Below, one piece after another: positions 1-9,118 of a stretch of 58,500 nucleotides of DNA. Location of the stretch: contig RPFO01000104.1 of the NCBI GenBank assembly GCA_009746045.1, forward strand, positions 6,400,001-6,458,500. Reading direction: 5' to 3'. The notes beneath the pieces are model-generated. The model was given only the letters and a program-made list of their open reading frames with translations, was not told where the DNA came from and did not search any database. Position 1 is the first letter of the stretch. Each line of letters starts with the position of its first letter. Both the position numbers and the translations under genes were made by a program. Origin of the DNA: Mesostigma viride (Eukaryota > Streptophyta > Mesostigmatophyceae > Mesostigmatales > Mesostigmataceae).

Positions 1-166
1 GACACGCGTACATCGTCTTTCGAAGGAGAGGCCACATCTCGGCCATGCAGGCTTGGGAGGAGATACTCCACATCGCGGCGTCGCCCGCGCCTTCGTCGAC
101 GACGATCTGCATGATGTGACGACGGAGTTCGAGGGGGAGCTTGTCGAAATCCCCCAGTTCCGTCAT
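1..166 (-). CDS. F-box-like protein, N-terminal part (runs off the left edge)
   Basis: An ATG at 166 opens a frame that stays open for 55 codons to the window edge. The start reads MTELGDFDKLPLELRRHIM, which resembles the LPxEL core at the beginning of an F-box. F-box proteins hand substrates to SCF ubiquitin ligases, and F-box genes are common in amoeba-infecting giant viruses. Only the first third of a domain is visible, so the call rests on one motif. The gene lies 12 bases downstream of the stop of the broken gene on the same strand, spacing typical of a compact viral genome. Confidence 0.5.
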   Translation of the reverse strand, partial: MTELGDFDKLPLELRRHIMQIVVDEGAGDAAMWSISSQACMAEMWPLLRKTMYAC

Positions 167-178
167 GGTGGTGGCCGC

Positions 179-1220
179 TCACGAGGCGAGGAGAGAGAGG
201 ATGCGCTCGGTGGATGCGGGAGCCTCAAGGGCCGGCCTTATGAACTCCCCCATCGCCATCGACTGGTCCGGACCGACACCTTGATCCTTCATCATCTGTT
301 CCAACGACGCCGTGTCGGCATCGTCCATCATCGGACCGTCCGCTGCGGACGACATATCGAACGGATAGAACGTGATCTCGTCGAGTTTCGGATCGTTCAG
401 ATCCGTCCCCTGGTCCGGCACCCCGGCCGTCTTGGTGGTTCCCGGGACGATGCCGACGACCGGTAGCCCGAGTTCCTTCCGTATGCTGTTCTGCAACGCT
501 TCGTAGTTGGCGTCACAGTTGACGCCCCGGAGCCGCTTCTGCTTACACAGGGTCATGTACGCCGACTTTTGGCCTCCTCGCCTTCTAGAACCTTCTTCGC
601 GGCGACCCCGTCTTTCCAGTCTCGCACGAACTGCTCTCTCAGCTCCCGCTCGTGCTGGTTGAACGCGTCCACCTTCTCGAACTTCGCCATGTGTTGCGTC
701 ACTCGGAGACCGTTGATGATCCCCCTCATCTCGGACGCGCACGGCGGCGTCTGGCTCAGACAGGGGTGCGATCCGACCCCTTGGCCAAGATCTGTTCCGC
801 GGTGGGCACAGGGTACCCCGTCGCGACCCGCAAGGACCAGTAATCGATCGCGTCGACGACGTTCTTGATCTCCTTCTTCTCCACGACTCCTTCGGCGATC
901 CTCCCCATGACGTTGAGCACGCGTTCGCCGCACGGCACGGCGTCGTTGCATTCCGAGAGATGCATGCGCAGCGCGACCTCTTGCGGCGAAGGCATCTCCA
1001 ACTTCCCGCTCTCCTTCGCCTTGGCCGAGACCTGATCGACCCAGAACCGCACCTGTTCGTCGTCCCCCGCCGGAGACGCGGCCGAGGGGGGGCGACGCGT
1101 CAGTTGACCCCGCGACGTCAGGCGACCCGCCGGACGATTTCCGCCATCTCGCAACGGCGTACGCGGTGGACGCGACGAGCGCCAACACGAACGCGAGCAG
1201 AATCCCAGAGTCTTGTCCAT
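179..1220 (-). pseudogene. Broken gene for a membrane-anchored protein of unknown function
   Basis: Coding-like sequence continues from an ATG at 1220 to a TGA at 179 but needs several frame changes: near the start, in a G7 run near 1085-1091, near 750-780 and near 560-580. The first 40 codons include a hydrophobic stretch (LALVASTAYAVARW) suggesting an N-terminal membrane anchor, followed by a soluble part. The C-terminal third ends in an acidic, Met-rich region. I recognise no family. The frameshifts, one clearly at a homopolymer, mean either decay after integration or uncorrected read errors. Confidence 0.5.
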
Positions 1221-1254
1221 TCTACTAAGCGTAGACGGAGAATTAAATCCTCCT

Positions 1255-2496
1255 TCAGACTTCCATTTCCACCCTGTGGACGTCGACGTCGGACGCCTTC
1301 TTTTTTCGCGTGCCCCTCTTCTTCTTCGTCGTGCCGTCGAGCTGCACGGTGCGGACGTCGTCGCTGTCCCCCATGACGCTGCCGTTGACGCTCTCGTCGT
1401 CGAACTTGCCGTCTAAGGTCTCGACGATGACGGCGGCCGCGGGACGGGTGGAGCTGAGCGTGTCCTCGACGATGCGGTCGAGCGACGTGAGCGGCGGCGC
1501 GTGCGCCCTCGCGCGGGCCCCGTCCATCATCCCTCCCATGTCGAATCCGGCCGCCATCGGACCCCTCATGACGTACGGCTCCTTCCCCCCGGCCGCGGGC
1601 GTGGCGGGGGCTCGAGCAGGCGGGGGGGGCGCGGAGGACCCCGGGTCCATGCTGTTCTTCATCATGACCTTGAGGAGGGACTTCATGAGCTCCGGGTCCT
1701 GCTTAGCGATCTCCGACATGGACGGGAGTCCCGCGCGCGTGAAACTCGCGGTCATATGGAACATGAGCGCCGAGCCGCCGACCATGAGGATGAGCTCGAT
1801 CTCGGGCGCCATTGCCACCTTCCCGCGGTGCTTGTCGTACAGCCGCTCGAACACGTTGTCGTAGTCTCCGATGTTGGCCATGACGCTCTCGGACCACCCG
1901 TCGAGTTTCAGGCCGATGGGGTCGTACCGACTGTTGAGGAATTGGACGGCGCTCGTCCCGGCGACCAGGATCTGCCGCATCATGTTCACCGCGTTCCGAC
2001 ACTCGGCGGCCCGCTCGATCTTCGAGTACTCGAACCGCATCTCGTCCAAATCGGACCGCATGTCGAACTGAGGGACCTCGAACCCCCTCTCCTTCAGCCT
2101 GTGCAGCCGATGCAGGAGGTCGGTCTTCTCCTTGAAGATCTCCTCGCGCGTCGGTTTGGGCGCCTCGGGGGCACGCGGAGGCGCGTCGTTTCCGACGCCC
2201 CCGTCGTCATCGTCAAAGTCCCCGTCCTCGCCCCCAAAATCGTCGAACGCGAACGAACCGTCGTCCTCGCCGCCCATCGCGTGCGGCGGAGGGGGCGGGG
2301 GCGCGAACGGGGACCGGGCCTTGCGCGGGTTCGCGAGCATCTCGAAGATCTCGTCGCCCCCGCCCCCGCCCCCGCCCCCGCCACTCGGATCGACGTGCCT
2401 GGCGCTCGACGGTTCGGGCCTGCGATGCCCTCCCTTGACGACCGGCATATCGTCTTCGTCTTCGACGATGTCGACCCCCATGAAACGCGCGGCCAT
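1255..2496 (-). CDS. Giant-virus conserved protein, DUF5767-like
   Basis: The protein has a low-complexity acidic, Gly- and Pro-rich N-terminal half and a conserved core. The core includes KTDLLHRLHRLKERGFEVP, then DPIGLKLDGWSESVM, then YDNVFERLYDKHRGKV, then GGSALMFHMTASF. As I recall, this core is the NCLDV family DUF5767, found in many giant viruses, whose function is not established. I chose the ATG at 2496 (MAARFMGVD); an in-frame ATG at 2481 is equally possible. A frame extending upstream lacks a convincing start and would overlap the divergent gene. The C-terminus is Lys-rich. This is the best marker that the left block is of giant-virus origin. It shares a 91-bp divergent promoter with the gene on its right. 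Confidence 0.75.
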   Translation of the reverse strand: MAARFMGVDIVEDEDDMPVVKGGHRRPEPSSARHVDPSGGGGGGGGGDEIFEMLANPRKARSPFAPPPPPPHAMGGEDDGSFAFDDFGGEDGDFDDDDGGVGNDAPPRAPEAPKPTREEIFKEKTDLLHRLHRLKERGFEVPQFDMRSDLDEMRFEYSKIERAAECRNAVNMMRQILVAGTSAVQFLNSRYDPIGLKLDGWSESVMANIGDYDNVFERLYDKHRGKVAMAPEIELILMVGGSALMFHMTASFTRAGLPSMSEIAKQDPELMKSLLKVMMKNSMDPGSSAPPPPARAPATPAAGGKEPYVMRGPMAAGFDMGGMMDGARARAHAPPLTSLDRIVEDTLSSTRPAAAVIVETLDGKFDDESVNGSVMGDSDDVRTVQLDGTTKKKRGTRKKKASDVDVHRVEMEV

Positions 2497-2587
2497 GGAT
2501 TCCGTATACGAACCCGCGCACATAACTTTGACTTCGTCTCGAACGCGCCTGCCAAAAAAACCGCCGCCTACTCGTATACGGCCGGAC
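2497..2587. promoter_or_regulatory. Divergent promoter between two viral-type genes
   Basis: These 91 bases separate two genes read outward. They include CGTATACG-type AT/GC palindromic pieces on each side (near 2503-2510 and 2572-2579) and an A-run in the middle. No known consensus was identified. Confidence 0.4.
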
Positions 2588-3355
2588 ATGATGAGCGAAT
2601 TTTTGATAGGTCTCCTGGTCATCGCGTCGGCGGTGCTGATTTTCCACATCGCGAACAACCGCCACAACGTCTCGCCCGAATCGTCCCCGGACACGCCGGT
2701 TGTGTCCTCTGATGCGACAGATGCCCTCGGGGTCTTGGTGCCGCCGGCGCGTCCCACCCGCCCCCCACACCGATCCGACGCGGAGGTCGCTGCGGACGAG
2801 TATCACAACACGCGCCAGCGGAACGTTCTGATGGCGCAGTTGCAAGTCCTCGACGTGCCCCGCGAGATCCTCCTGTCGACCATCCTCGTGAAGCGGCCGG
2901 ACGAATTCGGGCGCCTGAAGGACGTGGACGAGATCTCCGAGGCCCAGTGCAAACTCCCCGAGTCGGAGGTGGCGCGCAGACTCCGAGGCAAGGTCAGTAA
3001 GAGCTACCGACTGGGCCCCTTCCACGTGGTGTTCGACGACACGGACTCGACCTTTTCGGTGTTGCAACTGATCCCGGAGAACGCGTACCCGAACCCGTCC
3101 ATCATCCCGATGCCGTCGATCAAGTACTCGTCCGTGCCCCGACAGACCTACTCCCGCGCGCACATCGACGCGCTCATGACCAACCTGCGACGACAGGCGT
3201 CGCCCACGGCCACGAACAAGGAATGCGTCGTATCGCGCGGCGATATCGGCCTGGCACTGTTCGAGTCGGTCGACGCGCGCGTGGTGGACAACAAGGTCCG
3301 CGGGACCGTGACGAAGCGGAAACTGTACGTGTTCCGGACAGGGGAAGGGTACTGA
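2588..3355 (+). CDS. Predicted single-pass membrane protein, viral type
   Basis: The frame opens with two ATGs (2588 and 2591). The N-terminus EFLIGLLVIASAVLIFHIA is a hydrophobic segment that should be a signal anchor. It is followed by a linker rich in Ser, Pro and Asp and then a soluble domain of about 190 residues. I do not recognise the family. The architecture, a short N-terminal anchor plus a globular domain, is common among giant-virus virion membrane proteins, but a virion role is inference. It is divergently transcribed from the DUF5767-like gene. Unlike its neighbours it is uninterrupted. Confidence 0.65.
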   Translation: MMSEFLIGLLVIASAVLIFHIANNRHNVSPESSPDTPVVSSDATDALGVLVPPARPTRPPHRSDAEVAADEYHNTRQRNVLMAQLQVLDVPREILLSTILVKRPDEFGRLKDVDEISEAQCKLPESEVARRLRGKVSKSYRLGPFHVVFDDTDSTFSVLQLIPENAYPNPSIIPMPSIKYSSVPRQTYSRAHIDALMTNLRRQASPTATNKECVVSRGDIGLALFESVDARVVDNKVRGTVTKRKLYVFRTGEGY

Positions 3356-3397
3356 AACGGTCCTCCGTGATTTATTCTGCGCTTATCATTAACACAA

Positions 3398-4947
3398 ATG
3401 CCCGTACGAAAGCCCGCATCCGCGCCATCTAAGAAGCCGCGGGCCGCGAGGCCGCGCGTACTAGGACGAGGAAGAGTCACGTCGCGAGGGCGGGCGAGGT
3501 CGAGGGTGTGAGCGACGAAGAGGTCAATGCCGACCGCGAGGAGCCGGGGTTGAGTATCACCGAAGCGGTCGCGAAAGAGAAGACGCTGAAACGGGGGCAA
3601 ATAAAGCCTTCCGCGCCGAAACGGATGGCCCCCTCTTTCGGACGAGCAGCTCGCGATCATGGACAAAAAAATATTGAAAGCGATGGAAAAAGCTGAAAAG
3701 GAGGCGGACAGGTGGGACCGAACCATGAAGAATGTACCAAAGAAACGTAGGAGCATTCACGCCGTGCATGTCAAACTGGAGGAACCTGCCGAGACATTTT
3801 ACAACCCGGCAACGGGTCGCAACGAGCTCCCGAACAAGTGGGTCGAGTTCAACGAATTGAACGGAATCGATCTCAAGAACAAGATTTCAGGATGGTCGAA
3901 GGAAGAAACGGCGCGGCGGTTTCGCGAGTTCTCGGAAAAGGTCGATAGGGGGGAGATTGACCTCAACGAGTTGGTGCGCGCAAGGGGCGCCAATTGGAAT
4001 CGACAGGTTGGGCCAGGAATGACGAAGGCCACGCAACAGGTACGCCCCCCCTTGGCGGTATGAGAGGGCGTTGGAACAAGGCCATTCGAGAGTTCGAGAA
4101 TCTAACCGGACACAAGAGGGACGAGCTGGTGAAGGATGGCAAGTTACAACTCACGGAGAAGGACTTGAGGACGGCAGGGATGATCGTCAACAAGAACTTC
4201 TTCAACAACTCGTTCCCGATGCACGAGGTCCTGTTGAGACTCGAAAATGAGGGCGAGGGGTATGCCAACGTTGGCTCAGCGTACGCGCTCGGAAAACACA
4301 AAATCGCCATCAACAAGGACGAATTCGAGAGAGGCGCAGTTGACAAAGACAGGTTTTTGATAGGAGAGGGAAGTCTGATCCGAAACGACGCCCAGCAACT
4401 TTTGCAGACCCTAGCTCATGAGATGGTCCATTCTGCGAACGCGAGATGGGCCCCTGCGACCGACCTGAAATACGACTACCACGGCCCCGATTTCCAACGC
4501 CACAATCGGCTGTTCAACGGACTCGACACCACTCACGACTACTTCGGCCACGTGATAGAAAAGAATAAGATTCCCTCTTTCGACGAAACGGGAGATTTTT
4601 TGGAGGTGAAATTACCTCCTCGAGGCGCGTCTACCGATAAGTCTCGTATTACAACAGCACCTTGCCGTACACGCGAGCTGAACTCGAACAAGGCAATCGC
4701 GAGGGGATCGAATAGGATTGGAGGAGATGCGAAATCGCAGACCGAAGCAGGCCGCACGCATAGAGTCGGGGAGAAGAAAAGGAAGTCGTCGTACTACCTG
4801 CCCTTGTTCGACCCCGAGGACGAAGACACGCGCGAGAAGAGACTCTACGCCATGGCCGAGGTTTTGGGTCACACGGAACACCCCGTACAAGACCCCATCT
4901 CGAAGATCCAACGCAAGAGGGCTCGTTCTTCTAAATCTCTCAAGTAA
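3398..4947 (+). pseudogene. SprT-like zinc metalloprotease-like gene, frameshifted
   Basis: An ATG at 3398 opens a very basic leader that shifts frame near 3470 and again near 3620 and 4050. The last and longest frame reads to a TAA at 4947. It contains a zinc-protease signature HEMVH near 4420 and, about 25 residues later, YHGPDFQRH, giving the third histidine typical of SprT/Spartan-like proteases. Such proteins cleave DNA-crosslinked proteins in cells; here only the active-site pattern supports the call. The C-terminus is basic. Because the N-terminal half is split across three frames, the copy is probably not functional unless the indels are sequencing errors. Confidence 0.6.
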
Positions 4948-5030
4948 GTGTGAAGACATGCCGCGGCCGTTAAAGGGCACAGGACACGGGCCCCTGTCTT
5001 CAGAACTGCCGGGGGGTACTGACGCAAGTC

Positions 5031-5746
5031 ATGCCGCTGGTGGACCGCAAGAACATCAACAAGGCGTACCACGCCGCGCAGGACCGGTTGGACGACCCCG
5101 ACATGATACTGCACGAATTGGAACTGCGGAGAATGATCGACGGCCATTGGAACCCGTACGACCGCGTGACGAACGCGTCCGGGGTATCGCGACCTCCGCC
5201 CGACGGTTCCGCGTGGGGTCACCGGTACTTTTACGACCAAGAGGCGGAAAGACTCGCGAGCGACACGTGGGACAAAGGGTGGCGATTCGCGCCCGAGTTC
5301 GTTCGCGGGTCGCGTCACGCGGCGATCGACGTGCACGAAAAGATGCGGGGAATAGCCGCGAAAAGGATGGACAAACGCGCTCTCATCGACAACATGCATC
5401 TCATGTTGCCCACCCCCGACCGCTCCGCCGACCCTTCGGCGCCCGCGCACTCGTACGGCGCCGGACTCCTCGCCGTGGACCGCGCGACGGCCGAGAACAC
5501 GCGTCCCTACCAACGCCCCACCGGATGGGGCGCCCCCTCCCCCCGAACATGTGGGAGGGGGCGTCGGCAGCACCCGAATGGACCGGCCCGAGCGGGTGGG
5601 ATGTCTACTACGGGGACGCCGCGACGAACGGGTGGGACGACGATCACAGTGTTGGACAGACAAAGCGGAGGCGAAAGAGAGCTACGCCCGCGCGCAAGAA
5701 GAAGACGACACCCGTATCTAGCAAACGTAAGAGACGGAATAAATAA
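5031..5746 (+). pseudogene. Hypothetical basic-tailed protein with one frameshift
   Basis: An ATG at 5031 starts a frame reading well for about 160 codons (MPLVDRKNINKAYHAAQDRL at the start). At a C-rich stretch near 5531-5545 the sensible reading moves to another frame, which ends at TAA 5744-5746 with a strongly basic tail (KRRRKRATPARKKK). The tail looks like a nucleic-acid-binding or nuclear-localisation segment. No family is recognised. One indel in a homopolymer explains the break, so this could be intact in the real genome. Confidence 0.5.
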
Positions 5747-5756
5747 ATGCTTTATT
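5742..5756. terminator. AT hairpin between two convergent genes
   Basis: AATAAA-TGC-TTTATT is a 6-bp stem with a 3-base loop that also supplies an AATAAA signal to each strand. It overlaps the stop codon of the plus-strand gene and lies 45 bases from the end of the opposing gene. Mimivirus-type viruses polyadenylate at such hairpins. Confidence 0.5.
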
Positions 5757-5800
5757 GATCATCGACATCATCATTCACATCGAGTCTACATCTCCTTGCA

Positions 5801-6994
5801 TCAAGGCCAGCGCGCGCTCCCATCCGAGCGGACGCTCGTCGAACTCGGACGCCGGTATCGGCCGGGGGGGACCACGACGCTCGCGGGGGCGGCGAAGACC
5901 GGGGAGGAGGTATCCGGAGGCGGGAAAGGATGCGTCCCCTCCTGTGCGTCAGCCACGCCCGCGGCCAACATCTGCACGAGCTGATACACGGACATTCCCG
6001 GTACCGCGTACGAGACAGGATCGACAAACAGTCGCGAGGCGGACAGCGAGGAGGCGGGTAACTGGTACACGACAGGCGCAGGCGGGGGCGCTCCCCCGAA
6101 CCCTCTCACTTGGTACGAGTCCAGGAGATGCGACACGTAGTTCAGCACCAGTTGTCGATTGCGTATCTGGGTGTCCGACGCCATGACGTCCTCGCCCACC
6201 TCCTTCGACAGCGCCGCCTTGACCATCCCCTTGTAGGTCATGAGGCCGGTGTATCCAGCGTGGGGGTCGACCGCGACCAGCTGGCAAAAGTACGCGTGCC
6301 ACTGGGGGACGTAGTCCCCGTCCAGCATCATCATCGTCTCCCGCCCGGCTTCCCCGTTCTCCGCCAGCTGGATCATCATCTCCACCATCTCGGCCGCCAT
6401 GCGCTCGAGTCCCATGACAAGCGAGGCCTTGTCCTTCTTCGCCTTGACGATCTCGGGATGGCGGAACAGATGGAGGGTCGACCGGCGTTGAAACCCTAAA
6501 CGTTGGACCTGGCGGTCGAGCCGATTCAGCTCGACCTCGTTGAAGGCGTGCCGCGTGACAGGATCCTCGAAGGTCCCGGAATCCAGTATGAATTCCGCGA
6601 GCCTCGGAGCGTCGAACCCAATGACGGTCCTGTCCGGCAACACGAGCTTGAACACGCGGGATTTGTGCGGGAGCGGTTCGAGCATGATCATGTCCTCCTT
6701 GTTTTTCGGGAACAGGGCGACGTGCTTCTTGATGCGCGCGATCGCCTTGGCCCTCGCGAGGAACGTCCTCCTCGCCCATCGCTGGATCTTGCGCGCGGCC
6801 AGCACGGCGACCAGACTGGCTTCCGCCTGCCGCTTGGTGATCCATTTGGGGGTGACGAACCCCAGTTTCGTACACAGCTGACGGATATCGACCACCGTGA
6901 GCGGGGAGAACCGTCTCTTCCCTATACCCTTCACGACCGACGCGTTCAAGGCCAGACTCCGACATATCCTAACAGGAGGTAGTTTTTTCCTCAT
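5801..6994 (-). CDS. IQ-motif protein with a U-box-like region, viral type
   Basis: A 397-residue frame starts at ATG 6994. Residues near 70-95 (AARKIQRWARRTFLARAKAI) form an IQ motif, the usual calmodulin-binding helix. The segment around residues 120-160 (SGTFEDPVTRHAFNEVEL) resembles the DPVT...N core of U-box/RING-like domains, though without metal ligands. The C-terminal 100 residues are Pro-, Ser- and Ala-rich. Proteins joining an IQ helix with this DPVT block occur in giant viruses, but I cannot name the family. It ends convergently with the preceding gene and shares a 150-bp divergent region with the small gene to its right. Confidence 0.65.
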   Translation of the reverse strand: MRKKLPPVRICRSLALNASVVKGIGKRRFSPLTVVDIRQLCTKLGFVTPKWITKRQAEASLVAVLAARKIQRWARRTFLARAKAIARIKKHVALFPKNKEDMIMLEPLPHKSRVFKLVLPDRTVIGFDAPRLAEFILDSGTFEDPVTRHAFNEVELNRLDRQVQRLGFQRRSTLHLFRHPEIVKAKKDKASLVMGLERMAAEMVEMMIQLAENGEAGRETMMMLDGDYVPQWHAYFCQLVAVDPHAGYTGLMTYKGMVKAALSKEVGEDVMASDTQIRNRQLVLNYVSHLLDSYQVRGFGGAPPPAPVVYQLPASSLSASRLFVDPVSYAVPGMSVYQLVQMLAAGVADAQEGTHPFPPPDTSSPVFAAPASVVVPPGRYRRPSSTSVRSDGSARWP

Positions 6995-7144
6995 TCCCTA
7001 CAGAGCCCCCGGAGAATAATCCGTCGAGAGAGATGAGGAGGAGGAGCGAGAGGCGGCTTATCAACCCTTCCGACCGATGTCGGTTAGCCGACACGATCGT
7101 GTTGGAATGGGGTTACAAATATAACCGCCGCGTATATCGAGACG
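6995..7144. promoter_or_regulatory. Divergent promoter with two adjacent palindromes
   Basis: TGTCGG-TTAG-CCGACA (7078-7093) overlaps the perfect palindrome ACACGATCGTGT (7091-7102). AT-rich sequence (ACAAATATAACC) follows about 30 bases before the plus-strand ATG. Back-to-back palindromes in a divergent promoter suggest binding sites for a dimeric regulator. Confidence 0.4.
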
Positions 7145-7369
7145 ATGGACGATTTCGAGATCGATCGGACGGCCATGATCAAAATGTTCGAACAACTCGG
7201 CGGGCTACCGTCGGATCTGATCGACGCGCTCAAGGCCGCGGAAACGGACGCGGAGTTCATCGACGCGATCGAAACCATATCCCGACGGCGGTTATCGCCC
7301 CCCGCCGGCGCCCCGCACCCACCCCCACCCCCAAACCCCAGAAAATGTGGCGCAAAATGGCGACGTTGA
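7145..7369 (+). CDS. Small hypothetical protein (74 aa)
   Basis: ATG 7145 follows an AT-rich patch, and the first 50 residues form an acidic amphipathic helix pattern (MDDFEIDRTAMIKMFEQLGG). The last 25 residues turn Pro- and Arg-rich, which may mean a frame change in the C-rich stretch near 7300-7340. No family recognised. The gene ends just before a strong AT hairpin. Confidence 0.45.
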   Translation: MDDFEIDRTAMIKMFEQLGGLPSDLIDALKAAETDAEFIDAIETISRRRLSPPAGAPHPPPPPNPRKCGAKWRR

Positions 7370-7385
7370 GAGCCAGGAGACGTTG

Positions 7386-7401
7386 TAAATAACTTTATTT
7401 A
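7386..7401. terminator. AT hairpin between convergent genes
   Basis: TAAATAA-CT-TTATTTA is a perfect 7-bp stem with a 2-base loop, placed between the ends of two convergent genes. It can serve as a 3'-end signal for both. Confidence 0.5.
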
Positions 7402-7413
7402 TCCGAATATGTA

Positions 7414-8223
7414 TCACAAAAGGTCCAAGTTCATGGCGGACTCGTGAGGACCGTTCACCACTATCAAATGGGCGATGGCGGAGGCCACCGCGTGGAACGG
7501 CGTCAACCCGCTGGCATGTTGGTACACGTCCTTGGCGACCCCGAGTATGGCGTTCACGAGGGCTTCCGCGACTTCGCGCGTGACCCCCTTGGCCTGCACC
7601 ATGGACGCGACGTGCACTAGGGAGCAGACGGCGACCACGTCCACGTCGGCGGCGTGCATGGCGGTGGCGAGGGCGAGTCGCAAGAGAGCGGAGTCGACGG
7701 GGTCGTCGCTTTGAGCTCTGCGTACGAAGTGCGACGCGAGCGTTTGCAAGACCCCGACTTGATCGACTTCCGCTACAAACTCGGACAACCGCGAGTCATG
7801 AAACAGGGCGACGGCGGAGTCAAAGTCCCCCGCGCGCTTCGAGAAGTCCGGCGCCGGCGCCTCGCCGTCTCGACGATCGTGGATTTCGGCGTCGACGGCG
7901 GCGTACAGGTCCCTCCACTGCGAGGGGGATATCGACATCCCGTCGAAACCGGACAGGTATTGCAAGGACGTTGAGCGGGCGACGGCGAACACCGGACACC
8001 CGTACTGTTCTCGCGCCTCTTTCGGGAACAGCAGAGCCCCGAGACACGCCCTGTGTAATTCGGCGACGTACGACTGCGGCACGTTTAACGGACAGGACTT
8101 GAGCGCGTACTTGCCCAATTCCTCGACCATGGGCTGCAAGTAATCCGGGTCGACGACGGACCCTTCCATCATCATTTTGAACCGGGACAGGTTGGCGTGG
8201 AGGTTTCGGTCGATGCGCAACAT
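7414..8223 (-). CDS. Hypothetical protein, alpha-helical, viral type
   Basis: I chose ATG 8223 (MLRIDRNLHANLSRFKMMM) because it leaves a short divergent promoter; a longer frame upstream lacks an ATG and would overlap the neighbour. The 269-residue protein is rich in Ala, Val and Leu and looks wholly helical, with no membrane segment or metal motif. I do not recognise the family. It ends convergently with the 74-residue gene and starts divergently from a membrane-protein gene. Confidence 0.6.
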   Translation of the reverse strand: MLRIDRNLHANLSRFKMMMEGSVVDPDYLQPMVEELGKYALKSCPLNVPQSYVAELHRACLGALLFPKEAREQYGCPVFAVARSTSLQYLSGFDGMSISPSQWRDLYAAVDAEIHDRRDGEAPAPDFSKRAGDFDSAVALFHDSRLSEFVAEVDQVGVLQTLASHFVRRAQSDDPVDSALLRLALATAMHAADVDVVAVCSLVHVASMVQAKGVTREVAEALVNAILGVAKDVYQHASGLTPFHAVASAIAHLIVVNGPHESAMNLDLL

Positions 8224-8282
8224 GTTGGAGACAGAACGCTCGCCATGGGCTCTCGTTCGCCTTTTATAGCATCGGTATAGGA
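8224..8282. promoter_or_regulatory. Short divergent promoter
   Basis: Only 59 bases separate two start codons. The stretch contains CTTTTATAGCATCGGTATAG, which gives a TATA-like element on each strand. Confidence 0.4.
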
Positions 8283-8747
8283 ATGGAAACACCGACACGA
8301 CCGACACCGACGGTCACGAACGATTTGAAACCGCCCCGGATCGAGTCGTTCCAATCCGCGCCGCCCGCCACGCCTCCGCCGACGTCCGTACTGTACTTGT
8401 CGTTCGGCGGAGGGTACCGCGTCGCGAACCTCTTGTTCTTCCCTGTCATCTTCGCCGTCTTGGCGTTTTTCGTGGATAGGGCCCTCGTGCGACGCGTGAA
8501 CAAGGAGAACCACCGGACGTTCCAATTCCTTCGCGCTCTGCCACACGTTTTGTACGGAATCGTGACGTGCGTGATCTTCGTCCCCGACTGGATCCGCGCG
8601 GGGTGGTTGCGCGCGTCGGCGTCCATCGCGATCGTTCTATACGTCAAGCTGGCGGTCTCCGCCTTCTACACGTCGGTGACGTCTCACGTGCTCCAGCGAC
8701 TCCAGACGCGCTCCGTCGTGCGCGACGCGCAGACCGACGCGAAATAA
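8283..8747 (+). CDS. Multi-pass membrane protein, hypothetical
   Basis: ATG 8283 opens a 154-residue protein. After a Pro/Thr-rich N-terminal 40 residues, three hydrophobic segments are visible: around ANLLFFPVIFAVLAFFV, around VLYGIVTCVIFVPDWI, and around SIAIVLYVKLAVSAFY. The tail is basic. Small multi-pass proteins like this are common in giant-virus inner membranes, but no family is recognised. Confidence 0.6.
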   Translation: METPTRPTPTVTNDLKPPRIESFQSAPPATPPPTSVLYLSFGGGYRVANLLFFPVIFAVLAFFVDRALVRRVNKENHRTFQFLRALPHVLYGIVTCVIFVPDWIRAGWLRASASIAIVLYVKLAVSAFYTSVTSHVLQRLQTRSVVRDAQTDAK

Positions 8748-8765
8748 TTCTCTCCCCATCCGTCA

Positions 8766-9056
8766 ATGACGTCCCTTCTCCGCTGTTTCCGGCCACGCCA
8801 AGTGCACGCGAACAAGAACGAGGGGACCGTGATCGCGGGGTCGCTCCTCCCGCCGGATCTCGTCGCCGACGCGTCGAAATCCTCGAAAAAAGGCTCGCGG
8901 CTTAAACCACACGATGCCAACGCACACCCGCTTCCATCCGGACACCCTGGCCGCCCACTCCCGCTTCCTGGACCCTCTTCCTACATGGACGCCTCCCGGC
9001 ACGGTCACATTACAAGCCCCTCGCTTATCAGTTCCCAATCGAACCGAGATGAGTGA
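8766..9056 (+). CDS. Possible small gene, frame uncertain
   Basis: ATG 8766 gives 96 codons beginning MTSLLRCFRPRQVHANKNEG. A second ATG frame (8914-9105) overlaps it, and its first half looks more protein-like than the tail of the first frame, so one gene with a frame change near 8905 is possible. No family is seen. The stretch could also be untranslated. Confidence 0.3.
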   Translation: MTSLLRCFRPRQVHANKNEGTVIAGSLLPPDLVADASKSSKKGSRLKPHDANAHPLPSGHPGRPLPLPGPSSYMDASRHGHITSPSLISSQSNRDE

Positions 9057-9118
9057 GCGAAAAAAAACGGATAAGATCCATTCATTGACAGGGGTTAATA
9101 TGTAAATCTGTTGTATAC

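Noticed and set aside
1255-2757. Longer N-terminus for the DUF5767-like protein
   Set aside because: The upstream extension has no ATG in suitable context and overlaps the coding start of the divergent membrane-protein gene.
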